Origin: an uncultured Flavobacteriaceae bacterium
Lineage (GTDB): Bacteria; Bacteroidota; Bacteroidia; Flavobacteriales; Flavobacteriaceae
DNA length: 64,000 nt
Direction of reading: 5' to 3'
NCBI GenBank assembly: GCA_947502975.1
Contig: CANNBV010000008.1
Location: 62,001 to 126,000 of the forward strand
A program made the position numbers and the translations under genes. Of the stretch, positions 25,870 to 35,518 are shown one piece after another (the stretch's first letter is position 1; each line of letters opens with the position of its first letter). The notes below the pieces were generated by a model. The model saw only the letters and a program-made list of their open reading frames with translations, made no database searches and was not told where the DNA came from.

Positions 25870-27041
25870 TGCGATACCTTTTACTATTACTTTCTTTTTG
25901 CTTTACTCTCTTTATTTCTGCACAAAAGCTTTCTGAAAATGCAGAAATTAGTGTACTTACCATTGGACCTGGCTCTTCTTTAAATGATGCTTTTGGACAT
26001 AGTGCGTTTAGAATTAAAGATGATACAACAAGTTTAGACTTGGTATTTAATTACGGTGTATACGATTTTGAAGCTCCTAATTTTATTTTAAAATTTGCGC
26101 AAGGAAAACTCAATTACTTAATAGGACTCAATCGTTTTGACAATTTCTACAGAGCATATGCCTCACAAAATAGAAGTATTGAACAACAGACTTTAAATTT
26201 ATCGCAAGCAGAAAAGCAAAAGTTATTTGATTATCTCGCAGATAATTACGAGCCTGAAAATCGTAGATATTTATATGATTTCTTATTTAATAATTGTGCT
26301 ACTAAAATTAAAGATGTTACTGGGGCTACAACTAATAGCCCAATACATTTTAATATCCCAGAAAACTATAAAGAAGCAACATTTAGAACGCTTATTCAAG
26401 ACAACTTAAACAAAAACTCTTGGGGAAGTCTAGGTATCGATTTGGCTCTAGGTTCCGTTATTGATAGAAAGGCAACTCCTGAGCAACACATGTTTTTACC
26501 AAAAAACATTTATAGTTTCTTTGAAAATGCTACAATAGGTAAAGAACCTTTGGTTAAAAATAGCAGTACACTGTTTTCAGCAACGCCTGAACATTTAGCA
26601 TCAAATTTTCTATTAAGCCCGATATTTATTTTTGGAATAATTGCATGCCTTATGGTTTTTATTACTTACAGGGACTACAAAGGTAAAAAACGTACGAAAG
26701 CCTTAGACATAATTTTATTTACCGCAACTGGCTTAGCTGGTGTAGTTATTTTACTGTTATGGTTTGCTACAGATCATCAAACCACTCAAAATAATTACAA
26801 TTTATTATGGGCAAATCCGTTAAATTTAATAGTACTTTTTCAGCTTTCCAAAAGTAAATTGAGACACTGGTTTAACAAATATTTAAAGTTTTTAGTAATA
26901 TTATTATGCCTTTTAGTATTTCATTGGCTAACAGGTGTACAAGTGTTTGCCATAGGTTTAATCCCCCTTTTAATAGCTATTATGGTTCGCTACATCTTTC
27001 TTATAAAATATACGAATGCAAAAAATACTACTGTCCTCTAA
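25869..27041 (+). CDS. DUF4105 (Lnb N-terminal-like) membrane protein
   Basis: A 390-residue protein with a signal peptide, a periplasmic DUF4105 domain (about 25-240) and four hydrophobic helices at the C-terminus (about 255-385). The DUF4105 domain carries G-P-G-S-S-L-N-D-A-F-G-H-S-A-F-R and L-F-N-N-C-A-T-K; the conserved His and Cys suggest an NlpC/P60-like thiol-enzyme or acyltransferase site. The domain is also in Lnb, an apolipoprotein N-acyltransferase of Gram-positives, so a lipoprotein role is possible but unproven. It is translationally coupled to the barrel gene, and its 3' end overlaps the convergent wcaJ-like gene by 14 bases. Confidence 0.88.
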   Translation: MRYLLLLLSFCFTLFISAQKLSENAEISVLTIGPGSSLNDAFGHSAFRIKDDTTSLDLVFNYGVYDFEAPNFILKFAQGKLNYLIGLNRFDNFYRAYASQNRSIEQQTLNLSQAEKQKLFDYLADNYEPENRRYLYDFLFNNCATKIKDVTGATTNSPIHFNIPENYKEATFRTLIQDNLNKNSWGSLGIDLALGSVIDRKATPEQHMFLPKNIYSFFENATIGKEPLVKNSSTLFSATPEHLASNFLLSPIFIFGIIACLMVFITYRDYKGKKRTKALDIILFTATGLAGVVILLLWFATDHQTTQNNYNLLWANPLNLIVLFQLSKSKLRHWFNKYLKFLVILLCLLVFHWLTGVQVFAIGLIPLLIAIMVRYIFLIKYTNAKNTTVL

Positions 27042-28419
27042 AAAATATTATTGTACTTAAAGTTTTTACTAGGATATTTACATCTAACACAAAATTTCTG
27101 TGTTTAATGTAAAAGAAATCGTATTGTAGTTTAAGTAAACTATCATCTACTGAAGACCCATACCTTGTTTTTACTTGCGCCCAACCAGTAAGTCCAGGTT
27201 TTACGATATGACGCGTTTCGTAAAATGGTAATATTTGTGATAACTCTCTAACGAAATGTGGGCGCTCTGGTCTTGGTCCAATCAAACTCATATCTCCCTT
27301 TAGAACATTTATAAACTGTGGAATTTCGTCAATACGTGTATTTCGCATAAATTTACCAAAAGGTGTAATTCTAGCATCGTCTTTCTTTGCCCATACTGCA
27401 CCATTTTTCTCAGCATCTGTAACCATAGTTCGATACTTAATGATACTGAATAAATTACCATTTTTGCCAATACGCTCTTGTGTGTAGAAAAGTGGACCTT
27501 TATTTGCTATTAAATTGCCTAGAAGTATTAGTGGTACAAATAACACCCCTATTAAAATACCGATAGCAGAAATAAGAATATCAAAAAAACGGTGAAAGAA
27601 GAGATACATCTTATTTTGATTACTTCGGCTAAATGGAAAATATTTATAAAAATCCTTCCCTACAAATTGTACAGGAACGCGTTGAGTTAATTCTTCATAA
27701 ACTTGTGTATATTCCTTAATTGGCAAACCGCCTTCTAAAAGGGTAATAAGATCGGTATAGATATCTGGTGTTATATTTTCAGAATTATAACTGGCTACTA
27801 CAACTTCTGAAACATTTTCATCCTTTATAACCTGATAAATCTGCTTAGGGTGGTACTCACGTAATCCTTTAAATTTTATTTTTTCACTTTTATTAATTTC
27901 ACAATTAATAAAGCCCACTATCTTATAGTTAGGATCAGCATCATTAAATGTCTTTAAAATTGCAGTAATATTTGAAGTTTCTCCAACTAATAATGCTTTT
28001 TTATAAAACCTTGGTGAGGTCACAAAATTTATGTATGCAAAACGCCAAATAAGTAATGCCGATAAAATTGAAACAAAAAAATAAAGAATTTGTAATCGAT
28101 TTTCTGGTAATACAGGGGTTAAAAATGGCGTTAATAAATAAAATAAAACTGTAGTTGATGTGGTGAGTAAAATATTAACCCAAACTTTTTCAAATTTACT
28201 TGAATTTTGTAGATCGTATAATTCGAAAATAGAACCAAATATAGACATGTAAAGCACTAAAACTAGAATCCACTTCCAATTCTCTTGAGTAATTTCAAAG
28301 TAATCAAAATCAAAGCTGTTTCCAACGAGATATAATAGCGAGAGCACTGAAAGCACGTCAAAAATCCGCAATAGAATTTTGCGTTCAGAAATATTAAAGT
28401 GTATACTATTCTTGGCCAT
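27028..28419 (-). CDS. Undecaprenyl-phosphate sugar phosphotransferase (WcaJ-like)
   Basis: The protein has 463 residues from the ATG at 28419, preferred over a TTG 30 bases upstream. Four membrane helices (about 15-125), a CoA-binding-like Rossmann domain (about 130-255), a further helix, and a C-terminal bacterial sugar transferase domain are visible. That domain shows F-S-I-I-K-Y-R-T-M, R-I-D-E-I-P-Q-F and I-G-P-R-P-E-R-P. This is the WcaJ/WbaP-type initiating enzyme that transfers a sugar phosphate to undecaprenyl phosphate. It is the last gene of the long polysaccharide unit, which extends past the right edge of the window. Confidence 0.93.
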   Translation of the reverse strand: MAKNSIHFNISERKILLRIFDVLSVLSLLYLVGNSFDFDYFEITQENWKWILVLVLYMSIFGSIFELYDLQNSSKFEKVWVNILLTTSTTVLFYLLTPFLTPVLPENRLQILYFFVSILSALLIWRFAYINFVTSPRFYKKALLVGETSNITAILKTFNDADPNYKIVGFINCEINKSEKIKFKGLREYHPKQIYQVIKDENVSEVVVASYNSENITPDIYTDLITLLEGGLPIKEYTQVYEELTQRVPVQFVGKDFYKYFPFSRSNQNKMYLFFHRFFDILISAIGILIGVLFVPLILLGNLIANKGPLFYTQERIGKNGNLFSIIKYRTMVTDAEKNGAVWAKKDDARITPFGKFMRNTRIDEIPQFINVLKGDMSLIGPRPERPHFVRELSQILPFYETRHIVKPGLTGWAQVKTRYGSSVDDSLLKLQYDFFYIKHRNFVLDVNILVKTLSTIIFFRGQ

Positions 28420-28465
28420 TAATAAGAGAGGGTTGGCCAAATATAGCAAGTAATTTTATAAAATG

Positions 28466-29476
28466 TTAGGAAAGAATGGAAAACCATTGGTACTTGACAG
28501 TATTCCAATCAAATGCTTCTACCTTTTTTCTTGCATTATTTGAAATTTGAGTGACTAATGATGGATCATCTTTTAATCTTAATATAGCTGCTTTAAAAGC
28601 TTGAATGTCATCAGGTGGCACCAATATCCCATTAATATCACTATCTATTAAATGAGGTAGTCCCCCAACATTTGTAGATATTACTGGTAATCCTAAAGCC
28701 ATAGCTTCTATAACACTTACAGGCGTGTTATCTACGTTAGTAGTGTTTATAAATAGATTGTAATCTTCTGCCTTTTTATGCCATTCTCTTTTCGATAATT
28801 TCCCTGTAAATTCAACCTTAACTCCCAATGTTTCAGATAAAGCTTTAGTGTCCTCTAAACTACCATCATTATCTGGGCCTATCATACACAGACTAGCATT
28901 TATATTATCGTCTCGTATCGATTTCAAAATTTGAACAGCTAATTTCGGATTATATAAATTAGAAAATGAGCGCACCCAAAGTAAATTAATAGCATTAATA
29001 CTTCTTATATTGAAATCATAATTTTGAAGTTCAATAGTATTAGGAATATGAATTATATTTTTAAATCCTGCTTCTTTAAAAATGGACATTAAATATAAAG
29101 AGGGCGCAACATTTTCATAAGCATTGTTAAAAATAAGCTTTGATAATTTTGGGGATTTTTTTAACCTATTGCCTAATGCTCCTCCCCTTAATATTGGAAC
29201 ATATTTTAGCTTCAACATTTTACATAACACACTAATAATCAATGCATAATAAAAATTTGAAGTACTATATACATCAATAAGAACATAATCAGTTTTTTTT
29301 AAATTCTGTAAGATTGTATATAACATATCCAACATCCTAAACACTTTATTAGTCTTACTAGAACTCGTAACAACATTGTAGCCTTCATTCTTTAAAAACT
29401 GCCCCAATGTTTCGATAGAGGTTACTGTTTTTCCAACATGCGAAAGCTTATTCCCTATGTAGACTATATGTTTCAT
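28466..29476 (-). CDS. Glycosyltransferase family 4
   Basis: A 336-residue GT-B enzyme. The C-terminal donor site shows N-T-T-N-V-D-N-T-P-V-S-V-I-E-A-M-A-L-G with the family E-x7-E region, and V-I-S-T-N-V-G-G. The N-terminal half carries the glycine-rich start Y-I-G-N-K-L-S-H-V-G-K-T. It adds one sugar, with retention, to the growing lipid-linked glycan at the cytoplasmic face. The last base of its upstream neighbour's stop overlaps its start, so translation is coupled. Donor and acceptor cannot be predicted. Confidence 0.88.
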   Translation of the reverse strand: MKHIVYIGNKLSHVGKTVTSIETLGQFLKNEGYNVVTSSSKTNKVFRMLDMLYTILQNLKKTDYVLIDVYSTSNFYYALIISVLCKMLKLKYVPILRGGALGNRLKKSPKLSKLIFNNAYENVAPSLYLMSIFKEAGFKNIIHIPNTIELQNYDFNIRSINAINLLWVRSFSNLYNPKLAVQILKSIRDDNINASLCMIGPDNDGSLEDTKALSETLGVKVEFTGKLSKREWHKKAEDYNLFINTTNVDNTPVSVIEAMALGLPVISTNVGGLPHLIDSDINGILVPPDDIQAFKAAILRLKDDPSLVTQISNNARKKVEAFDWNTVKYQWFSILS

Positions 29477-31065
29477 TAGAGCTTATATAATAATATATGA
29501 TCTTCTCTGTGAATTAACTGAGCTGGAACATTTGTGTTTTGCGTCACATAATAGTCTACACCAAAGCTTTTTAAATAATCGACTACATCGTTCATTGAAT
29601 TCAAGTTATTTATCTTTTGCTGTCTTTGAGACCATTCAATAAACTGGTTGGGGTTACCTTCTATAAGCATCGAAATACCTTTTCCATCAAAAATAACTGA
29701 ACGTCTAGTCGCTCCTCTATAAATATGGCTCCCACAAAACAGATCTGATTCTTGTGTATGTTTATCTATAAATTTTGCCATACGGTCAACTGCCAATTCA
29801 TTATTATATGATGATGAAAGTAGACTTAAATTTTTAGGTAAAATACTTTTAGATACATCATCTCCAAAGAATGGTATTTTTTTTAAATATATACTATTAC
29901 TAAATATCAATAATATTATATAACTCGCAAAAATATAAGGTAGGCTTTTTTTGAAGATACTATTCGATTCGATTAAAAACTTTAATAGAAATACAAAAGC
30001 AAAGAAGCTAGGGACTATGGCTACTTTTTGCACACGAATTAATTGAAATGATAATCTTAAATTTAAATCAAATGTTCGATTTACAAAATGTTCGATTGGC
30101 ACACTTAGCATTGGTACCACCAATAATATTAGTGTTAATATCAATAATAATTTTGATTTTTCAAGGTGCTCTTTATCTCTTCTGGTTATGAAAAAATACG
30201 CAAATAACGAAAGCACATAAAATATTGTTTTAAATGATATCCATTTCTTTAAAAACTGAAAAGGATTGCTAAAATATTCAGGAATTCTGACCTTAAAAGC
30301 CTCATTAAAAGCATCAGGATTATAAGTTATGGCTGATGATGTTTTTCCAAAATACGTCATTATAAAAGGCAACATCCCCAGTAAAACAAATATTGACACT
30401 AATACACTGTTTTTTAACGTAAGAAGTGGTTTATATTGAAAATAGATACTTGTAAAAAGTAATAAAGACAGAAATAATAATACCCCGCCTAGACCTGTAA
30501 TAGGATGAAAATTAAATATTAGACCTATTAAAAAACTTGATAATAGGATATTCTTGATATTTGATGATAGTAAGATAAATGGTAATGGCAAAAGTGTAAT
30601 GTAAACCGTTCTAGGCATAATAGTCCATAAATCTGAAATTCCCCATATTTCTAAACCTGGTAGCCATACAACGCCTCTAACCATTATTGATATTAACAGA
30701 GCTATCCAATAACTGGATGAATATTTAAATAAAACAAAGAACCACAGTAAGCCAAAAAAAAGATGGCATATTACACCTAATACATTAATAGCTTGAACAT
30801 AATCGTGATTATTAAATTTGGCGATAAAACGTAATGATTGCACATAAAAAGGAGTGTAATATTTAACATTATCTATTGTATTTAAATATAAATCCTCTTT
30901 AAATAAATCAGGGTTATCAAACTTTTGAGCTACAGGAACGATATTCTGTATATCAGACGATAATTCACTGTATTCTGCATTTAAATTATCAAAATAATAA
31001 GCAAAAGCAATACTACTATTTATAAGTAAAACTAGTAGTATTTGTTTTTTGGTTAAACCATACAT
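29476..31065 (-). CDS. Large multi-pass membrane protein, GT-C-like
   Basis: A 529-residue protein with about ten to twelve hydrophobic helices up to residue 400 and a final soluble domain of about 110 residues (starting near V-D-R-M-A-K-F-I-D-K-H). The N-terminus carries short acidic stretches after the first helix (D-N-L-N-A-E-Y-S), as in GT-C glycosyltransferases that use lipid-linked donors. The extracytoplasmic C-terminal domain with F-G-V-D-Y-Y-V-T is common in this membrane protein class. A role in adding a side-group sugar is inferred from the locus. No family is claimed with certainty. Confidence 0.75.
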   Translation of the reverse strand: MYGLTKKQILLVLLINSSIAFAYYFDNLNAEYSELSSDIQNIVPVAQKFDNPDLFKEDLYLNTIDNVKYYTPFYVQSLRFIAKFNNHDYVQAINVLGVICHLFFGLLWFFVLFKYSSSYWIALLISIMVRGVVWLPGLEIWGISDLWTIMPRTVYITLLPLPFILLSSNIKNILLSSFLIGLIFNFHPITGLGGVLLFLSLLLFTSIYFQYKPLLTLKNSVLVSIFVLLGMLPFIMTYFGKTSSAITYNPDAFNEAFKVRIPEYFSNPFQFLKKWISFKTIFYVLSLFAYFFITRRDKEHLEKSKLLLILTLILLVVPMLSVPIEHFVNRTFDLNLRLSFQLIRVQKVAIVPSFFAFVFLLKFLIESNSIFKKSLPYIFASYIILLIFSNSIYLKKIPFFGDDVSKSILPKNLSLLSSSYNNELAVDRMAKFIDKHTQESDLFCGSHIYRGATRRSVIFDGKGISMLIEGNPNQFIEWSQRQQKINNLNSMNDVVDYLKSFGVDYYVTQNTNVPAQLIHREDHILLYKL

Positions 31066-31066
31066 C

Positions 31067-32002
31067 TTATTGCGATTTTGGAGCTCTTAAAATATCGTAG
31101 TGTATTGCCTGTAGTAATAGTTGAAACCCTATTATAATAGTTAATGTCACCAACATAATTGTTCCTGTAGGAGCAAAAATAGATTGATGGCTGTAATACC
31201 ACCACGTATATATACCGTAAATAAAACCAAATAAAAACAATGGTAACCCAAGTAAAATATATATTGATGATATATTAAAATCATAAATAAAGTAAGATTT
31301 TATTATACGCTTACAAAATGTTCTTATCAATTTAGCAGTAAAAATAAATGGCATTTTCCATACCGACATACTGGATATCTCATTACCATATATAGCTGGC
31401 ATTGGAATATCTTTTATTCTTGCATTCTGAAAATATAATTCCGCAATTAAAGATGTTTCAAAATAATAACGGTTATTAATATTTTTAAAATCTAGTTCTT
31501 TCAGAGTTTTAATATTAATGGCAAAAAATCCATTTGTTGGGTCGAAATTATTCCAATAACCAGTAGCCATTTTAGTTAGAAAAGACAACGTCAAATTTCC
31601 AAATTTTCTAGCAAAGGGCATTTTCTTAAGTGCTTTAAAATCTTTAAAACGATTACCCTTGGCGTACTCTGAATTACCATCTATAATGTTAGAAACTAAA
31701 ACTTTTATGTAAGACACGTCCATTTGATCATCAGCATCTAACTTTACAACAATATCAATATGATCTTCAATAGCCTTACTAAACCCTGTCTTGGTTGCAC
31801 CTCCAACACCTAAATTTTGTGCATGTTCCAAGTAATTAACCTTATTAAAGGTGAATACTTCATCAGGAAGAGCCTCATCACTACAATCATTAACAATGTA
31901 AATAGTATCGATAAAATCTGGCACCTTTTTTAATACGTCAATAATATGCTTTGAGGCATTATAATACGGAATAACTACTGCTATTCTATTTTGATTTAAC
32001 AT
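31067..32002 (-). CDS. Glycosyltransferase family 2, dolichol-phosphate-mannose-synthase type
   Basis: The protein has 311 residues from the ATG at 32002; an earlier in-frame start would lengthen the overlap with the preceding gene. The GT-A domain shows I-A-V-V-I-P-Y-Y-N and the D-x-D-like L-D-A-D-D-Q-M-D. The C-terminus has two hydrophobic helices (about residues 235-300), as in GtrB-like enzymes that make polyprenyl-phosphate-sugar donors. Next to it (1 base away) lies the GT-C-like membrane protein, which could use such a donor. That pairing is inferred. Confidence 0.85.
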   Translation of the reverse strand: MLNQNRIAVVIPYYNASKHIIDVLKKVPDFIDTIYIVNDCSDEALPDEVFTFNKVNYLEHAQNLGVGGATKTGFSKAIEDHIDIVVKLDADDQMDVSYIKVLVSNIIDGNSEYAKGNRFKDFKALKKMPFARKFGNLTLSFLTKMATGYWNNFDPTNGFFAINIKTLKELDFKNINNRYYFETSLIAELYFQNARIKDIPMPAIYGNEISSMSVWKMPFIFTAKLIRTFCKRIIKSYFIYDFNISSIYILLGLPLFLFGFIYGIYTWWYYSHQSIFAPTGTIMLVTLTIIIGFQLLLQAIHYDILRAPKSQ

Positions 32003-33320
32003 GATTTGCAAAATAATAACGTGGTGCAATTAAAAGTACCACAATTAATAAAAAATACCCTAAAATACTAAATAAAGACCTGTAAATATATAAATGCTCA
32101 CCAAAGAATAGAGTAACCAACATTGCTATTATAAGACCACTTAAAGCAAGTTTTAAGGAACTAACCTTACCGAACTTTAGAAATAAATAATTACTTAGCC
32201 ATTTAAAATAGAGAAATAGCCCTATGAAACCTACTTCATTAATCAAGCTTAAATAAATATTATGAGCAGAAAAATGTATAAGCAATCTGTTATTTAAGCC
32301 TATTCCTGTAGGCATGATTAATGGGTTGTTTAATAAATACTCAAGATAGCGTAAGGAAAGTTGTTTCCGTCCAGATCCCAAATCTTCATATAATTGATCT
32401 ACATCTAAACTTTGTCCCGTTAATAATGTAGGGTCAGATACCTTACTAATCACTCTATTTTCAATAGTAGTTGTTATTGTTTCAATAAATTCCAAATTCA
32501 GAAAAAAGGCAGTTATAACACCAATCGAAATTATAACAGAAAGCCCTATAAACTTTTTTGTTTTAGAAATAAAAAGAAAGCATAAAAAGACAATTAGAGC
32601 CAGATATGTTGTTCTAGATCCACATACTCCTATGGTAGCAAAGCACATTAATATTGTAGCTATAATTAAAATTCTATTTACTTTGAGTTGTTTTTGAAGC
32701 AATAGTCCTACTGCAAAAACAAAGGAAAAAAACATGTTCATTCCTAAGTTTATTTTATTTGGTCCTAATGCACCTGATAAAAAACTACCATAAGATTGGG
32801 CGTATATTTCATTCCATAGAAACGGAACTATTCTTGCATGTTGAAGAAATACTAATACAGATTCTGCTATAGCTAGTAGCAATACTAAACTTGCTACAGA
32901 TTTATAGTTTTTCCTATTGCGCAAATACATTGCAATAACCACAGAAGTATAGAAAAACACTAACAAATGATAATAATACAAACAGGCTTGAACAAAATAT
33001 AAAGGTCTCCCTTTAAAAAAACTAAATGCTGCCGTAAATATTAAACTAAATCCTGCCCAAAGCACAAATACTTTGAAATATTTGAAATAAGTCTTAGAAT
33101 TTATATAGAGTCTTATTAAGTTTTGATGAACAATAACTAGATATAAAATAACTAATCCAGCTAGATCGTACAATCTTAATTCATTATTTCCGATAGCACT
33201 ATACTTTAAAACTGGTAAATTATAGAAATAAGACAACACCATAAAAAATAATGTAGCTCTAACATACAAGGGCTTAAACAGTAATTGAATTTTTTTATCT
33301 ATGTATTCAGTCTTTGTCAT
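31986..33320 (-). CDS. O-antigen ligase/polymerase-like membrane protein
   Basis: A 444-residue protein with about eleven hydrophobic helices and the long periplasmic loop of the Wzy/WaaL (O-antigen ligase, PF04932) family, around residues 300-345. C-G-S-R-T-T-Y-L-A resembles the conserved G-S-R-x-x-L stretch, and the later H-N-I-Y-L-S-L is like the family H-N-x-x-L motif. In a locus exported by Wzm/Wzt a polymerase is not required, so it may be the ligase WaaL. It overlaps the next gene by 17 bases. Confidence 0.85.
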   Translation of the reverse strand: MTKTEYIDKKIQLLFKPLYVRATLFFMVLSYFYNLPVLKYSAIGNNELRLYDLAGLVILYLVIVHQNLIRLYINSKTYFKYFKVFVLWAGFSLIFTAAFSFFKGRPLYFVQACLYYYHLLVFFYTSVVIAMYLRNRKNYKSVASLVLLLAIAESVLVFLQHARIVPFLWNEIYAQSYGSFLSGALGPNKINLGMNMFFSFVFAVGLLLQKQLKVNRILIIATILMCFATIGVCGSRTTYLALIVFLCFLFISKTKKFIGLSVIISIGVITAFFLNLEFIETITTTIENRVISKVSDPTLLTGQSLDVDQLYEDLGSGRKQLSLRYLEYLLNNPLIMPTGIGLNNRLLIHFSAHNIYLSLINEVGFIGLFLYFKWLSNYLFLKFGKVSSLKLALSGLIIAMLVTLFFGEHLYIYRSLFSILGYFLLIVVLLIAPRYYFANHVKSK

Positions 33321-33326
33321 TAAATC

Positions 33327-34403
33327 TTAAATGGATTTATAAACTGTAATTATACGCTTAATAGCAGCAGTTTGAGTGAATTCTCGAGTTATTTTATCAT
33401 TTAAGTACAATCCCTTTTGTTTGGCGCTTTCTGGATTTTCAATAAAATTAATCATTGCTATTCTTAAAGCATTTATATCTTGGGGAGGTATCAATTGCCC
33501 AAGCGAATGGTCATCAATCACTAAACCACAATCTCCAACATCAGTAACTATTACTGGTAATTTCTTTAAACCATATTCCAATAATGCCAAAGGTAACCCT
33601 TCTGATTTTGAGGATAGCACTCCAATATCACATTGTTCCAAAATATCAAACGTATTATCACAACTGCCATAAACATAAATATTTTCTTCCAATCTATTTT
33701 TATTTATTTGATTATAGATTGCTTTAGAATATTTGTCTTTAAAATCTTTTCCGATAAGATGTAAAGTCCAATCAGGGTAACTATCACATATATTTTTAAA
33801 TGCACTCAAAAGCGTGAAATGATCTTTTTGTTCGCGTAAATTAGCTAAACATATAATTCGCTTATTACTTTTCCCTTTTAGCTGAATTTTTCCTGATGTT
33901 AATACCTGTTCTTCAACTACAAAATTCGATAAGTAACTCACTGATTTTACATTTAATTTATTTTTTGCCCAACGTTCTAGTTTTAAATTCACACTAAAAA
34001 CATGATTAAAAAAAAAGGAGCAAAAATATAATATCAGCTTCGGTCGTTCACTCAAATATTCACTTCTACCATAATGATCATGCCAAACTAGTTTTAATTT
34101 AGGGTTTAATATTTTAATTATTGTAGCTAAAAAGTAAGAAGTAGAATGTGCATGAATTATATCAATATTATGTGTTCTAACATACTTATTTAAAGTCTTA
34201 ATAGCTTTAACATCTATTACTTTTTTCTTGTCTAAGAACAAATAATTCACCTTCTGAGATATGCTATTTTTAAGAAGTCCTTCTTTTCTTGTAGCACATA
34301 AAAAGGAAAGCTCTATTTTAGAAGATAGTCCATTAGCAATATTAATAGCCATTCGCTCTGCACCACCTGTTTGTAAAGAATCTATTAACTGTAAAACCCT
34401 CAT
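33327..34403 (-). CDS. Glycosyltransferase family 4
   Basis: A 358-residue GT-B enzyme. The N-terminus has I-D-S-L-Q-T-G-G-A-E-R-M-A, a typical acceptor-side glycine motif, and the donor site shows S-S-K-S-E-G-L-P-L-A-L-L-E-Y-G with the E-x7-E spacing. A run of nine identical bases at 34008-34016 lies inside the coding region. It overlaps the upstream gene by one base, showing translational coupling. Donor unknown. Confidence 0.88.
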   Translation of the reverse strand: MRVLQLIDSLQTGGAERMAINIANGLSSKIELSFLCATRKEGLLKNSISQKVNYLFLDKKKVIDVKAIKTLNKYVRTHNIDIIHAHSTSYFLATIIKILNPKLKLVWHDHYGRSEYLSERPKLILYFCSFFFNHVFSVNLKLERWAKNKLNVKSVSYLSNFVVEEQVLTSGKIQLKGKSNKRIICLANLREQKDHFTLLSAFKNICDSYPDWTLHLIGKDFKDKYSKAIYNQINKNRLEENIYVYGSCDNTFDILEQCDIGVLSSKSEGLPLALLEYGLKKLPVIVTDVGDCGLVIDDHSLGQLIPPQDINALRIAMINFIENPESAKQKGLYLNDKITREFTQTAAIKRIITVYKSI

Positions 34404-35518
34404 TAAGCTTGTATTAATTTACTAACCTCACTCTCAAAATAATCTAATGTGTATTTTTGAGACCATTGCAATGCGTTCAAAGATTTATCATGTAAACCAC
34501 TAGCATTATTTAATTCTTGTTCGATAACAGCAACAGCGTTATCAATTTTAGATTTAATTATTATGCCTCTTTTACCAAAATTGAGCATATATGGAATACA
34601 AGATACTGAAGTTGATATTGGAATTACACCAAAAAACATTGCTTCTGCAACTGCTTTTGGCCAACCTTCAGATTTAGAGGGTAAAATTAAAAAATGTGCC
34701 GCCTTGTAGGCATTCTTTATTTGATGTTTTTCTGAATTACCATGTAAAGTAATCACATTTTCAAGCTTGTTCTTTTTGATATAATTTACCAGTTCTTTCA
34801 TCAAAATACCATCTCCATATATATCTAAATTAACTTTAAAGCCTCTATTATATAATTGTTCAACTATTTGAATAGTCATTAGGGGGCGTTTCCCAGAAAC
34901 TAAACTACCAACGAATAAAAATTTCAAGTTATCAGAATAATTCCGTTTTACATGGTTTTCTCTTTCTTTATCAAAATAACTTGCAGTAAAAAAGGGCTTT
35001 ATATTTTTCGTTTGATTTTCCCATTTACCATATACTAAAACATTTATATTTCTTGTAAGGAATGTATTTGATAATATCTTCTTTTGAAATTTATAGCTTA
35101 AAGGTTGTTTACTACTAGGATCCCAATTTCCAGCATATTTAGCTGTTTTAATCTTATTAGGAAAAAATATTTGAACCAAACTCCCTAAAAGGCCAATATT
35201 GCCAGGGCATCTTAAATGGATATGGCTTGCTCTCATACATGCTCTTATAATCTTAAATACAATTCCTGGTGTATAAAATATTGTTTTTAAAATATTTCCA
35301 ATAGAGGTCAAATTTATAGCTGGAATAGTATTAAAAATGATATCGCTATTATAGCTAGCTTCAATTTTTGAAATAGATTGCTTGCATTGCGGTGCGATTA
35401 CCTCTACTTCATCTATATACTTGAGCCAAATATTCATTTCTCTAACATAAGGCTCGTAAGCAAACCATTTATTATTGCTCTTTTTATGTGGTGTATGAGT
35501 TATAATTAAAAATCGCAT
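34403..35518 (-). CDS. Glycosyltransferase family 4
   Basis: A 371-residue GT-B enzyme with L-F-V-G-S-L-V-S-G-K-R-P-L-M at the start of the donor domain and L-P-S-K-S-E-G-W-P-K-A-V-A-E-A-M in the nucleotide-sugar site. The first residues (I-T-H-T-P-H-K-K) and a W-F-A-Y-E-P-Y-V-R-E segment are a variation seen in Bacteroidota. It overlaps both neighbours by one base. Sugar unknown. Confidence 0.88.
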   Translation of the reverse strand: MRFLIITHTPHKKSNNKWFAYEPYVREMNIWLKYIDEVEVIAPQCKQSISKIEASYNSDIIFNTIPAINLTSIGNILKTIFYTPGIVFKIIRACMRASHIHLRCPGNIGLLGSLVQIFFPNKIKTAKYAGNWDPSSKQPLSYKFQKKILSNTFLTRNINVLVYGKWENQTKNIKPFFTASYFDKERENHVKRNYSDNLKFLFVGSLVSGKRPLMTIQIVEQLYNRGFKVNLDIYGDGILMKELVNYIKKNKLENVITLHGNSEKHQIKNAYKAAHFLILPSKSEGWPKAVAEAMFFGVIPISTSVSCIPYMLNFGKRGIIIKSKIDNAVAVIEQELNNASGLHDKSLNALQWSQKYTLDYFESEVSKLIQA

